DNA from: CAVVDT01 sp963747005
GTDB lineage: Bacteria > Pseudomonadota > Alphaproteobacteria > Rhizobiales > Aestuariivirgaceae
NCBI GenBank assembly: GCA_963747005.1
Contig: CAVVDT010000007.1
Span: forward strand, 62,001 to 126,000
Direction of reading: 5' to 3'
DNA length: 64,000 nt
Shown: positions 44,999 to 53,896 of the stretch, one piece after another
How the letters are laid out: every line of letters starts with the position of its first letter
How positions within the stretch are numbered: position 1 is the first letter of the stretch
The notes under the pieces: generated by a model
Seen by the model: the letters and a program-made list of their open reading frames with translations, nothing else
What the model was told of the DNA's origin: nothing
Database searches by the model: none
Translations under genes and position numbers: made by a program

Positions 44999-46282
44999 TT
45001 AATGGGGACCGGCATCGACGATGATATCCCGGACGGCCAGTAGAAGCAGGTTGGCGCCCTGCTCGATATCGGCGAAGTCGGTCTCCTCATCCGGCGCATG
45101 GCTGATACCGCCCTTGCTCGGCACGAATATCATTGCCGTATCGGCGATTGTCGACAGCGCCGCGGCATCGTGCAGGGCGCCGCTGTTCATGCGACAGGCG
45201 GCAAGGCCCGCCCTTTGCGCAAGTTCTTCAAGCCTGCGAACCATTCGCGGGGTCATGGGCCGCGGCGGCGAGGAGCCCGTCGCCTCGACAGTGCAATCGA
45301 CGCTGCGGCGTCGCGCAACAGCATCGATCTCCTGCAGGATGGCATCGGCCGCCGAAGCGATGGCCTCTTCGGCCACGTCACGGACATCGATGCTGAATGC
45401 CACGCGGCCGGGGATGACGTTGGCCGCGTTCGGTTCGCACAGGATGCGCCCGACGGTCGCCACCGTCGCGGGCCGCTTGCCTTGCGTCGCGATGCGCTCG
45501 ATCGCGAGGATCATCTCGGCTGCGGCCGCCAGCGCGTCGCGGCGCAGGGGCATCGGGGTGGTCCCGGCATGGTTGGCCCTGCCATTGAGACTGACGCGAT
45601 AATTATGGCTACCGGCGATGCAATCGATGATCCCCACCGCCAGGCCTCTCGATTCGAGCACCTCGCCCTGTTCGATATGCAGTTCCAGCATCGCCTTGAT
45701 CTCATCGCCCTTTAGCCGGTCCTCGTCCAGGCGGTCCGGATCGGTGCCGAACTGGCGCGCGGCAGCATCGAGGCTTTGCCCGGCCTCGTTGCGAACGGAC
45801 TTGAGGTCAGGGAGCGAGAGAAGCCCGGCCAGCGCCTTGCTGCCGGCGAGCGGGCAGCGAAAGGATGTTCCTTCCTCCTCCACGAAGCTAATGATCTCGA
45901 TGGGGCAGGCCGGTTTGACGCCGTGCTCGATGAGCGTTTCGGCCACCTCGAGCCCGCACACCACGCCCAATACGCCATCGAAATTGCCGCCGTTGATGAC
46001 GGTGTCGAGATGCGAACCGATGACCAGTGCCGGCGCGCCGGCTGTTGTTCCCGCAAGGTGCATCCTGAGATTGCCCACGGCGTCATAGCGTGCCGCCATT
46101 CCAAGCGCCCGTGCCCTTGCCGCCAGGACATCGCAGGCCTTGCGGTAATCGGTTGAGTAGCTGAGCCGGGTTGCGCCTGCCCCCGGTGTGGCGGTGAACT
46201 GCGCGATCCGATCGGTGGTGCGGCGAATGCGCTCGATATTGACGTGCATGTCCTTGTCCGCAAGTCTTCTGCTCGTCGGCAC
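44999..46282 (-). CDS. M20-family N-carbamoyl-L-amino acid / allantoate amidohydrolase
   Basis: 427 residues from a GTG at 46280-46282 that follows the upstream stop by two bases and has AAGGAA before it; an ATG at 46247-46249 is possible. Metal-ligand motifs are IGSHLDTV and GGNFDGVLGV, then SFVEEEGTSFRCPLAGSKAL and LELHIEQGEVLE, with NHAGTTPMPLRRDAL in the dimer domain. The family (HyuC/AllC/beta-ureidopropionase-like) hydrolyses N-carbamoyl or N-acyl groups on L-amino acids. Together with the D-specific deacylase next to it, both isomers could be used. Confidence 0.9.
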   Translation of the reverse strand: MPTSRRLADKDMHVNIERIRRTTDRIAQFTATPGAGATRLSYSTDYRKACDVLAARARALGMAARYDAVGNLRMHLAGTTAGAPALVIGSHLDTVINGGNFDGVLGVVCGLEVAETLIEHGVKPACPIEIISFVEEEGTSFRCPLAGSKALAGLLSLPDLKSVRNEAGQSLDAAARQFGTDPDRLDEDRLKGDEIKAMLELHIEQGEVLESRGLAVGIIDCIAGSHNYRVSLNGRANHAGTTPMPLRRDALAAAAEMILAIERIATQGKRPATVATVGRILCEPNAANVIPGRVAFSIDVRDVAEEAIASAADAILQEIDAVARRRSVDCTVEATGSSPPRPMTPRMVRRLEELAQRAGLAACRMNSGALHDAAALSTIADTAMIFVPSKGGISHAPDEETDFADIEQGANLLLLAVRDIIVDAGPH

Positions 46283-46284
46283 GT

Positions 46285-47244
46285 CTAGCGTTCCTTTTCC
46301 GGGGCAGCGAACGGTATACTCACCTGCGGCTGGCCGCTGAGACTGACGATCAGTCCATCCTCTACGACTACGTTGGGCTCGACGAGGGTGGTGCCGATGA
46401 CGATGCCGCCCTGAACGACGTCCGCGCCCAGATAGACGGCGGCACAATTGTGCCGGCCAGCGAGCAGACGGGTGTCCGGCGTCTCGATGCGCATCACCTT
46501 GCCGTCGCCGTCGAGAAGGATGCGGTGGGTGGGACCACTGGCGAGCGGCGTTCCCGATGCGACCTCGATCGAGCCGACGGCAAGACCGGCTGGCGCCATT
46601 GTCAGCAAGGCGATGTCGGCCGCCAGCATGGCAATGGATGTTGCGGGCGAAATGGCGTTGTTGAGGACCTCCACCACCGCGCCGAGTTCCCCGTTCTCGC
46701 GTCGCGCATGCCCGAGGTCCGGGCGGCGCGACACCCTGGCGCTGTTGCGGGCATAGACGCGGCCCGTCAGATCAATGGCGATGAGGCCGGCGTCGGCCTC
46801 GGGGTCGGCGTCGAGAACACGGTCGACGGCAACTTGCGAAGACAGTCCGTCCCGAAGGAACTGAAGCACCTCGAGATTGACCGGCCTGCCGGTTCTACCG
46901 GCGGCATTGGGCAGGCGGTGGCCGGTAACGAGCCCCGCCGCCTTATCGCCTGGCGTGAACTGCGCCAATGGTTCAGGGCGATCAGGACCGCTCGACATCA
47001 GGGCGGCGAACCGGGCGGTGGCAAAATCCGCCGGTGGCCCCACCCCCGAGGTCTCGCCCGACACGAACAAGGTCGAGGTACCGCCGCGCTGGGTGGACGC
47101 CCGCACGAGCTCACCCGTCCGGTTGATCGCGACGAAGGCCGCGAATCCACCGATGGAGCCGGAGGCCACTTTTTCCACCGCCGCAAGCGCCTTGAACACA
47201 GCCTCGCCCGCATTGGGCCCGACAGCGGCTATTCCGATGGTCAT
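46285..47244 (-). CDS. Unrecognised protein in the N-acyl amino acid salvage cluster
   Basis: 319 residues from the ATG at 47242-47244, with AGGAAGGGG upstream. It opens MTIGIAAVGPNAGEAVFKAL, then GSIGGFAAFVAI and STQRGGTSTLFV; this looks a little like the front of Ntn-hydrolase folds (DUF1028 type). Near the end it has AMLAADIALLTMAP and a beta-rich GADVVQGGIVIGTTL. It could be a DUF6963-type protein, but I am not sure of that name. It sits between the transporter ATPase and the amidohydrolase, with two-base spacing, so it is co-translated with them. No function is assigned. Confidence 0.7.
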   Translation of the reverse strand: MTIGIAAVGPNAGEAVFKALAAVEKVASGSIGGFAAFVAINRTGELVRASTQRGGTSTLFVSGETSGVGPPADFATARFAALMSSGPDRPEPLAQFTPGDKAAGLVTGHRLPNAAGRTGRPVNLEVLQFLRDGLSSQVAVDRVLDADPEADAGLIAIDLTGRVYARNSARVSRRPDLGHARRENGELGAVVEVLNNAISPATSIAMLAADIALLTMAPAGLAVGSIEVASGTPLASGPTHRILLDGDGKVMRIETPDTRLLAGRHNCAAVYLGADVVQGGIVIGTTLVEPNVVVEDGLIVSLSGQPQVSIPFAAPEKER

Positions 47245-47254
47245 AGGCCCCTTC

Positions 47255-48235
47255 CTAGCGTAAGTGACAGGCCGCGAAATGACCGGGGCGAACTTCGCGC
47301 AGCACCGGCGCCTCACGCCTGCAGCGTTCCCCGGCCAGCGGGCAGCGGGTATGGAAGTGACACCCCGACGGGGGCTTGATCGGGCTCGGCACATCCCCGG
47401 TCAGCAGGATGCGCTTCTTCTTGCGAGCCGAAGGATCGGGCACCGGCACGGCCGACAAAAGCGCTTCGGTATAAGGATGCTGAGGGGCGGCGAACAGTTT
47501 CGGCCGGTCGGTGATCTCGACGATACGGCCGAGATACATGACAGCGACGCGATGGCTCACATGCTCGATCACGCTCATGTCGTGGGAGATGAACAGGAAC
47601 GACAGCCCCATCTCCTTCTGCAAGCGGATGAGGAGGTTGATGACCGATGCCTGGATCGACACATCGAGGGCCGAAACCGGTTCGTCGGCGACAATCAGTT
47701 GCGGATCGACGACCAGCGCGCGGGCGATGGACAGACGCTGGCGCTGACCGCCGGAGAATTCATGCGGGTAGCGCTCCATGTGATCGGGCCGCAGGCCGAC
47801 TTTCTCGAAGATCTCAGCGACCGTGTCCGTCTTGCGGCGTCCGCTGGCCAGTCCGTGGATGGTGAGAGGTTCGCCGACGATGCTGCCCGCCTTCATGCGC
47901 GGGTTGAGAGAGGAGAACGGATCCTGGAATATCGTCTGGATAATCTTGCGGTATCCCCGCATCTGGCGGGGCCCGAGATGGGTGATGTCCTTGTCCTGAA
48001 GGCGGATCGAGCCCGATGTCGGCTCATGCAGCTTGAGGATGGTCTTGCCGACGGTCGACTTGCCGCACCCGCTCTCGCCCACGAGGCCGAGGGTCTGGCC
48101 CTTGCCGACATCGAAGGAAACACCGTCCACGGCATGCACATGTCCCGTCACCCTCTGCATGAAACCCCCATGCAGGGGAAAGCGCTTGACCAGATTGTCG
48201 ACGCTGAGGAGGGCAGGTCCGGCAGCGGCGCTCAT
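47255..48235 (-). CDS. dppF: Dipeptide/oligopeptide ABC transporter ATP-binding protein (DppF type)
   Basis: 326 residues from the ATG that overlaps the DppD stop (ATGA). Walker A is GESGCGKSTVGK, Q-loop IFQDPFSSLNPRM, signature FSGGQRQRLSIARAL, Walker B LIVADEPVSALD, and the C-terminal oligopeptide extension has PSPIKPPSGCHFHTRCPLA with Cys residues that often bind an iron-sulfur cluster. It pairs with the DppD-type subunit. Confidence 0.93.
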   Translation of the reverse strand: MSAAAGPALLSVDNLVKRFPLHGGFMQRVTGHVHAVDGVSFDVGKGQTLGLVGESGCGKSTVGKTILKLHEPTSGSIRLQDKDITHLGPRQMRGYRKIIQTIFQDPFSSLNPRMKAGSIVGEPLTIHGLASGRRKTDTVAEIFEKVGLRPDHMERYPHEFSGGQRQRLSIARALVVDPQLIVADEPVSALDVSIQASVINLLIRLQKEMGLSFLFISHDMSVIEHVSHRVAVMYLGRIVEITDRPKLFAAPQHPYTEALLSAVPVPDPSARKKKRILLTGDVPSPIKPPSGCHFHTRCPLAGERCRREAPVLREVRPGHFAACHLR

Positions 48236-49293
48236 GGCCCCTCCTCCGCGTTCAGGCGATCCGATTCCCAGCAGGCCGCCCATTGACCGCTGCGCTTTTC
48301 CTCAAAAGGCGGGTATTGCGCGCGGCAGCGCCCGGTGGCGAGGCTGCAGCGCTCGGCGAAGCGACAGCCGTCCGGCAGATCGGTCAGCAGCGGCACGATG
48401 CCGGGTATCTCGTTCAGCTCCTGGCTGCCCACCTCGCCGGCTTCGCCAAGCTTGGGTAACGCACCGAGGAGGCCGCGCGTGTAGGGATGCCGAGGATTGC
48501 GGAAGATATCCTCGACGTCGCCTTCTTCCACCTTGCGCCCGGCATACATGATGACGATCCGGTCCGCCATCTCCGCCACCACCCCCATGTCGTGGGTGAT
48601 CAGGATGATGGCCGCCTGGAATTCGTCGCGCAGGGCGCGCATGATGTCGAGGATCTGCGCCTGGATCGTGACGTCCAGCGCCGTTGTTGGCTCATCTGCG
48701 ATCAGCACCCTGGGATTGCACGACATGGCAATGGCAATCATGATCCGCTGCAGCATCCCGCCCGAGAGCTGATGCGGGTACTCCTTCAGACGATCCTCGG
48801 GGGCCGGTATGTGGACACGCCTCAGCATGTCGAGGGCATGCGCTCTGGCTTCCTTCGCATTGAGGCCCAGATGCTCGCGAATGCCCTCCACCATCTGGCG
48901 CTCGATGCTGAGGACCGGGTTCAGCGAGGTCATGGGTTCCTGAAAGATCATCGAGATCTTGTGGCCGCGAAGCTGTTGAAGCTGACGTTCGTCGAGCCGC
49001 AGAAGGTCGCGTCCCTCGAAAATCACTCGCCCATCGGTGATGCGTCCGGGCGGGTTGGGTACGAGGCCCATGATCGACAGCGAGGTCACGCTCTTGCCGG
49101 AACCCGACTCGCCCACAATCGCCAGTATCTCGCCCTCGTTCACGTCGAACGAAATGCCGTCGACAGCGGCGGCTGTGCCAGCACCGGTGCGAAATTCAGT
49201 GCGCAACCCCTCAACCTTGAGGATCGGGGCGGCCATGCCATGAGGCTCCGTCCTGACGTCCCGCTGCTGTACGATATCGCTTTGTGTCGTCAT
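48232..49293 (-). CDS. dppD: Dipeptide/oligopeptide ABC transporter ATP-binding protein (DppD type)
   Basis: 353 residues from the ATG at 49291-49293, chosen because it follows the DppC stop by ten bases; a later ATG (MAAPILKVEG) is possible. Walker A is GESGSGKSVTSL, Q-loop MIFQEPMTSLNPVLS, signature LSGGMLQRIMIAIAM, Walker B VLIADEPTTALD and the switch His in LITHDMGV. The C-terminal Cys-rich tail (LPDGCRFAERCSLATGRC) is present. Confidence 0.93.
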   Translation of the reverse strand: MTTQSDIVQQRDVRTEPHGMAAPILKVEGLRTEFRTGAGTAAAVDGISFDVNEGEILAIVGESGSGKSVTSLSIMGLVPNPPGRITDGRVIFEGRDLLRLDERQLQQLRGHKISMIFQEPMTSLNPVLSIERQMVEGIREHLGLNAKEARAHALDMLRRVHIPAPEDRLKEYPHQLSGGMLQRIMIAIAMSCNPRVLIADEPTTALDVTIQAQILDIMRALRDEFQAAIILITHDMGVVAEMADRIVIMYAGRKVEEGDVEDIFRNPRHPYTRGLLGALPKLGEAGEVGSQELNEIPGIVPLLTDLPDGCRFAERCSLATGRCRAQYPPFEEKRSGQWAACWESDRLNAEEGP

Positions 49294-49303
49294 GGCCGCT
49301 CCC

Positions 49304-50242
49304 TCAACTTTTCTGCTGGCGCGGATCGAGAGCTTCGCGGATGCCGTCGCCCAGAAGGTTGAAGGCGAGCACCGTGACCATGATCGCCACTCCCGGGTAG
49401 AGCATGAGCCATGGCGCCTGGGTAAAGTAATCGCGGCCCGCCGACAGCATGGCGCCCCATTCGGGCGAGGGTGGCTGGGCACCGAGACCGAGGAAGCTGA
49501 GGCCGGCGGCAGCGAGCACAGCCGCCGAGACGCCGAGCGTCGCCACAACGATCAGCGGCGGGATGACATTGGGCAGAAGGTGGCGGAAGATGAGGCGAAA
49601 ATGGCCGGCACCCGACGCATAGGCCGCCTCGAAATAGGGCCGGTTGCGCTCGACCAGGGTGGCGCTGTAGGTGACCCGCGCATAGAACGGGATCGCCGCG
49701 ATGCCAACGGCAATCATGGCGTTGGTGAGACTGGGGCCGAGAACCGCCACTGCCGCCAGCGCGATGAGCGTTTCGGTGAAGGAAAACAGCACATCGACCC
49801 CGCGCATGAAGATGCGTTCCAGCCAGCCGCCGGCATAGCCGCTGACGAGGCCGATCAACATCCCGACGGTGAGCGAGATACCCACCGCGATCACCCCGAC
49901 CTGGATGGTCAACCGCGAGCCGTAGATGACGCGACTCAAGATGTCGCGACCGAATTCGTCGGTGCCGAACCAGAAGCTGGCATCGGGTGGCGTCAGCATC
50001 ATGCCGGCGCCCATCTCGTCGGGGTCGTAAGGGGCGATCCACGGCGCCAGGACAGCGATCGCCACCAGCAGCACCACCAGCACGAGGCCGACCGCGGCAC
50101 CGCGATTGGCGAGGATGGCACGGAAGAACCGTGATACCGCGTTTCGCGGGCGCGGTTTGCGAATTCCGATATCAACGGCAGAGGCAGCGGGTCCTTCTTG
50201 TGACCGTTCCTCCGCAAGACTTGTCGTTGCGCGCTCGTCCAT
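49304..50242 (-). CDS. dppC: Dipeptide ABC transporter permease (DppC type)
   Basis: 312 residues from the ATG at 50240-50242, nine bases after the DppB stop. The soluble N-terminal tail (about 1-45) is followed by a first helix (VGLVLVVLLVAIAVLAPWIA) and four or five further helices. The family sequence FGTDEFGRDILSRVIYGSRLTIQVG and the EAA-like YVRAAYASGAGHFRLIFRHLLPNV region (AAYASGAGHFRLI) are present. It is the second half of the membrane channel. Confidence 0.93.
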   Translation of the reverse strand: MDERATTSLAEERSQEGPAASAVDIGIRKPRPRNAVSRFFRAILANRGAAVGLVLVVLLVAIAVLAPWIAPYDPDEMGAGMMLTPPDASFWFGTDEFGRDILSRVIYGSRLTIQVGVIAVGISLTVGMLIGLVSGYAGGWLERIFMRGVDVLFSFTETLIALAAVAVLGPSLTNAMIAVGIAAIPFYARVTYSATLVERNRPYFEAAYASGAGHFRLIFRHLLPNVIPPLIVVATLGVSAAVLAAAGLSFLGLGAQPPSPEWGAMLSAGRDYFTQAPWLMLYPGVAIMVTVLAFNLLGDGIREALDPRQQKS

Positions 50243-50250
50243 GCCCTGCC

Positions 50251-51174
50251 TCACCGGTGCTTGATCCTCGGATCCAGCCACACGTAGACGACGTCCATGA
50301 TCAGCGAGACGATAACCACCACGCAGGCGAACATGAGTATGAAGCCCTGGATGAGCGGATAATCGCGCTGGAAAATGGCCTGGATCGCCATGCGTCCGAC
50401 ACCGTTCCAGCCGAACACGTTCTCGACCACGATGGCGCCACCCATCATGTAGGTGAACTGCAGCCCGATCATGGTGACGATCGGCACTAGCCCGGCGCGC
50501 AGGGCGTGCTGGTAGAGGACCATCGCCTTTGGCAGGCCCTTGGCGTGCGCGGTGCGCACGAAATCCTGGCTGAGCACGTCGATCATCGAGGAACGGGTGA
50601 GGCGCGCAATGATGGCGGCGTTGGTGATGCCCAGGGTGAGGGCGGGAAGAACCAGGTTCTGGATGTCGGTCCCGGCGACCGGAAACCATTCAAGCCGCAC
50701 GGCGAAAAAGAACAAGAGGATGAGCCCGAGCCAGAAATGCGGCATGGAGACGCCGAGGATGGCCGTCGTCATCAGGCCGGTGTCGAGCCAGGTGCCGCGC
50801 TTGTAGGCGGCGATGAAGCCGAAGGTCATGCCGATGGCAACAGCGATCACCAGTGCCGTGCCGGCCAGCGCCAGCGTGTAAGGCAAGCGCAGAAGCAGCA
50901 GATCGAAGACCGGCTGGTCGCCGCGGATGGTGGTCCCGAGGTTGCCGTGCAGGATCTTCGACATATACATGAAGTACTGGACGATGACCGGGCGATCGAG
51001 GCCGAGCGAATGGCGGATCTGTTCCAGTTGCTCCGGCGTCGTGCCCTGCGACTGGGCGTACATGATGCGCACGGGGTCGCCGGGCACAATGTGGATCAGC
51101 ATCGAGACGGCGATCGTGGTAACCCAGATCGTAAGCACGGCGGCGAGGATGCGGCGGACGAGATACCTGGCCAA
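50251..51174 (-). CDS. dppB: Dipeptide ABC transporter permease (DppB type)
   Basis: 307 residues from a TTG at 51172-51174 that has GGAGG six bases upstream. The typical start YLVRRILAAVLTIWVTT and HIVPGDPVRIMY are followed by LGLDRPVIVQYFMY and YTLALAGTALVIAVAIG. The EAA-like loop is VRTAHAKGLPKAMVLYQHALR. About six membrane helices. It follows the binding-protein gene after a 93-base gap with a hairpin. Confidence 0.93.
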   Translation of the reverse strand: MARYLVRRILAAVLTIWVTTIAVSMLIHIVPGDPVRIMYAQSQGTTPEQLEQIRHSLGLDRPVIVQYFMYMSKILHGNLGTTIRGDQPVFDLLLLRLPYTLALAGTALVIAVAIGMTFGFIAAYKRGTWLDTGLMTTAILGVSMPHFWLGLILLFFFAVRLEWFPVAGTDIQNLVLPALTLGITNAAIIARLTRSSMIDVLSQDFVRTAHAKGLPKAMVLYQHALRAGLVPIVTMIGLQFTYMMGGAIVVENVFGWNGVGRMAIQAIFQRDYPLIQGFILMFACVVVIVSLIMDVVYVWLDPRIKHR

Positions 51175-51223
51175 ATCGACGCCTCCTTGCCCTTATGCTC
51201 CGGCGCGCACGACGGAAAGACAA

Positions 51224-51246
51224 GGGCCGCTTGGCTTGGGCGGCCC
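51224..51246 (-). terminator. Hairpin after the peptide-binding protein gene (attenuator)
   Basis: GGGCCGC (51224-51230) pairs with GCGGCCC (51240-51246) across nine bases. On the minus strand it is followed by CTTGTCTTTCC, which is T-rich, and it lies between the binding-protein stop and dppB. It probably reduces read-through so that the binding protein is made in excess. Confidence 0.6.
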
Positions 51247-51267
51247 CCGTCTCCCCCCGCCCGCTCC

Positions 51268-52809
51268 TCAGTATTTCACCGCGTTGAAGAGTGCCCGGTT
51301 GAACGGACCGATCTTGAAACCCGGCGCCGTGGCGGACACAGCATACATCCACAGCCAGCCCGGCGAGTAGATAGGCACGTGAACCGCCTTGCTCAGCAGA
51401 ATCCTGAACACATTGTGCACGACCTCGCGCCTTGCGTCAGCGTCGACCGTGGTGCGCATCTTCTCGAGCAGACTGTCGAGCTCAGGCGTATTGAAGCCGT
51501 CATAGGCGCCCGGCGAATGCCACAAGAGGTAGAGAACGTCGGGATCGAACCAGGTCCAGCCCATGAGGTCCATGAAGCCGGGACCTTGCTTGTTGTCGTT
51601 CTCCTGCTTGACGCGCGCATTGAGCGTGCCGATGTCCATTACCTGGATCTTCGCATCGATGCCCACCTTCTTGAGCTGGTTCTGGAATACCTGCAGCAGC
51701 CTCTCGCGGCTGTCGCCTGGCCAGGTGGCCATGATCATGGGCATGGGCTTGTCCGGCCCGTATCCCAGTTCGGCAAGCAGCGCCTTGGCCTTGGCCGGGT
51801 CGTATTTCTGTTCGAGCCCAGCGCAATAATCCTCGTCGTTGCCAAATACCCCGCGCGAGACCGGGCAGTGTTCGCGCTCCACCAGGCCGCCGAAGACGAT
51901 CTTGAGCGCCAGATCCTTGTCCAATGCATAGGAGACCGCCTGACGCGCCCGCTCATCGTTGAAGGGCGGGCGATGGACAGAGAATTCCAGAAACATGTCC
52001 TGGCCCGTCGCCTTGGCGATGTGCACCTCGACATCGGGGTTGGCCTGCAGCGACTTCACGTCCTGGGTCGGCGGAACGATGATCTGCAATTCACCCGTCT
52101 TCAGGCCGGCCACCCGGGTCTGGCCCTCCGGCATGGTGCGCACGATCAGACGATCGGCGTAGGGCGGGCCGGGATTGTCAGTCGGCCGGCCGTAATTGTG
52201 ATAATACTTGTTGCTTTCCAACACGATCTCGGAGCCCTTGGTCCACGAGACGAATTTCCACGGGCCCGTACCGACCGCCGATGAAACGCCGAAATCAGAT
52301 GCCTTGGCGTTGCTATCGCAGAGCATCGAGGTGAACTGGTCGGCCATGAACGGCACGAAGGCGCCGAACGGCTTTGACAGTGTGAACCTGACGGTGAGAT
52401 CGTCGACCTTGTCGACGCTGGTGATGGGTCCCCAGCTCGCCTTGGTGAGGCTCGGTTTGTCCTTGTCGAGCGCCCTTTTGGCCGTCCACAGCACGTCGTC
52501 GGCATTGAACGGCGTGCCGTCCTGGCACTTGATGCCGTCGTGCAGCATGAAGGTTATCACTTTGCCGTCTGGACTGACCGTCCACTTCTTTGCCAGATTG
52601 GGGACAACCTCGCCCTTGTCGTTGAATTCCAGCAATGAATCATACATCTGGTACCAGACTTGCCGCGACAGGGTCGAGGTGGCCCGTTGTGGATCCAGTG
52701 AATCGATATCACCGTCCCTCGCCCAGACCAGGTCCTTGGCGTGTGCAACCGGCACCATTCCCAATAGAAGGGCCATACCTACGGCCGAGAAAGCAACCCG
52801 CTTTGCCAT
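51268..52809 (-). CDS. Dipeptide/oligopeptide ABC transporter substrate-binding protein (family 5)
   Basis: 513 residues from the ATG at 52807-52809 (GGAG upstream). The signal peptide is KRVAFSAVGMALLLGMVPVAHA. The family 5 layout follows: DIDSLDPQRATST, YDSLLEFNDKGEVVPNLAKKW, TFMLHDGIKCQDGTPFNADDV, VRFTLSKPFGAFV and SYALDKDLALKIVFGG. It captures peptides or related N-acylated amino acids in the periplasm for the DppBCDF parts encoded after it. The cluster enzymes suggest N-acyl or D-amino-acid-containing ligands. Confidence 0.94.
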   Translation of the reverse strand: MAKRVAFSAVGMALLLGMVPVAHAKDLVWARDGDIDSLDPQRATSTLSRQVWYQMYDSLLEFNDKGEVVPNLAKKWTVSPDGKVITFMLHDGIKCQDGTPFNADDVLWTAKRALDKDKPSLTKASWGPITSVDKVDDLTVRFTLSKPFGAFVPFMADQFTSMLCDSNAKASDFGVSSAVGTGPWKFVSWTKGSEIVLESNKYYHNYGRPTDNPGPPYADRLIVRTMPEGQTRVAGLKTGELQIIVPPTQDVKSLQANPDVEVHIAKATGQDMFLEFSVHRPPFNDERARQAVSYALDKDLALKIVFGGLVEREHCPVSRGVFGNDEDYCAGLEQKYDPAKAKALLAELGYGPDKPMPMIMATWPGDSRERLLQVFQNQLKKVGIDAKIQVMDIGTLNARVKQENDNKQGPGFMDLMGWTWFDPDVLYLLWHSPGAYDGFNTPELDSLLEKMRTTVDADARREVVHNVFRILLSKAVHVPIYSPGWLWMYAVSATAPGFKIGPFNRALFNAVKY

Positions 52810-52898
52810 CTTAGTTTCTCCTTGAACCCGACCCATCCCCGTTTCTTGGTTCGGAGCAGCGGCCGGCGCTCCACTCCGATCTTTGCATCTCAATTGGT

Positions 52899-52941
52899 GA
52901 AACAAAAATATTGTCTTGTCAATGTTTCGATAATTTTGTTT
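52899..52941. promoter_or_regulatory. AT-rich operator candidate for the RpiR regulator
   Basis: Two nested inverted pairs lie in the divergent gap: GAAACA (52899-52904) with TGTTTC (52923-52928), and AAACAAAA (52900-52907) with TTTTGTTT (52934-52941). The segment is strikingly AT-rich compared with both genes. RpiR/MurR-type proteins usually bind such GAAAN-type dyads. It could control both the peptide-uptake unit and the regulator gene. Role inferred. Confidence 0.5.
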
Positions 52942-52976
52942 TAATGTCACGATCGACGGAAAGGCCTTGCCGAGCC

Positions 52977-53858
52977 ATGAACGAGAAGCCGCAGCGGGGG
53001 CGCGAGCCCGGATCACTCGAAAAGAGGGTGCATGCCCGCTACCAGCAGATGCCGGGAAGCGAAAGAGCGCTCGCGGACCTCATACTGGAGTATCCCGGCG
53101 ACATTCTGCTGCACACGGCGACCTCGCTTTCAGAGCGCGCGCAAGTCTCCAAGGCTGCCGTCACCCGATTTGTCAGGCGGCTTGGCTTCAAGGATTACCG
53201 CGAGATGCAGCGCGAGGTGCGCGAGGCGCAGATGGCAGGCGAGCCCATCTATCTCAACACCGCTCTTGTCACGCCGGCCAAGGCCGGTGACAGTCTCGAA
53301 AGGCATATCGAGCAGGATATGGAGAACCTGCGCCAGACCTGGAAGAGCGTCGAGGCCAGCAACATCGACGAGGTCGTCAAGCGCATCCTGTCGGCCCGCC
53401 GCGTCTGGACGCTGGGGTTCCGCAACAGCTACTTCTTTGCATCCTATATCCGCCGCCAACTCATCCAGGTGCGCCCCGAAGTGACGTTGCTGCCGGTGCC
53501 GGGCCAGGTGCTGACCGAGGATCTTGCCGGCATGGGGCGCGACGATCTCCTGATCGCCGTGGGCCTGCGCCGCCGCACACCGCAGATAAGAAGGATCATG
53601 GAACTCGCCCACAGCCGCGGCGTGCCCATTGTCTACATCACCGACCGCAGGGCAGTGACCACTCCCAAGCTCGCGTCCTGGACCTTCGCCTGCCAGGTGC
53701 GGGGCATATCACTGTTCGATTCCTATGTCGGCGTGATCAGCGTTCTCAACTACCTGTGCACAGAGGTGGCGGCAGAAGCCGGCCGCCCCGGCCGGCGCCG
53801 TCTCAAACAGATCGAGGATCTTATGGAGCTGGCTGGCGAGATCGATCCTGACAACTAG
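52977..53858 (+). CDS. RpiR/MurR-family transcriptional regulator
   Basis: 293 residues from the ATG at 52977; ATGs at 52944 and earlier lie in the operator-like region. Residues about 15-90 are the RpiR helix-turn-helix domain (SERALADLILEYPGDILLHTATSLSERAQVSKAAVTRFVRRLGFKDY, in parts). Residues about 125-270 are a SIS sugar-binding domain (RRVWTLGFRNSYFFASYIRRQL; DDLLIAVGLRRRTPQIRRIM). Members sense sugar phosphates or related metabolites. The position between the divergent transporter unit and the racemase gene marks it as the local regulator. Confidence 0.9.
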   Translation: MNEKPQRGREPGSLEKRVHARYQQMPGSERALADLILEYPGDILLHTATSLSERAQVSKAAVTRFVRRLGFKDYREMQREVREAQMAGEPIYLNTALVTPAKAGDSLERHIEQDMENLRQTWKSVEASNIDEVVKRILSARRVWTLGFRNSYFFASYIRRQLIQVRPEVTLLPVPGQVLTEDLAGMGRDDLLIAVGLRRRTPQIRRIMELAHSRGVPIVYITDRRAVTTPKLASWTFACQVRGISLFDSYVGVISVLNYLCTEVAAEAGRPGRRRLKQIEDLMELAGEIDPDN

Positions 53859-53896
53859 AAGATTGCCGAACGACAGGAGAGGAAGGGCCCACCAAA

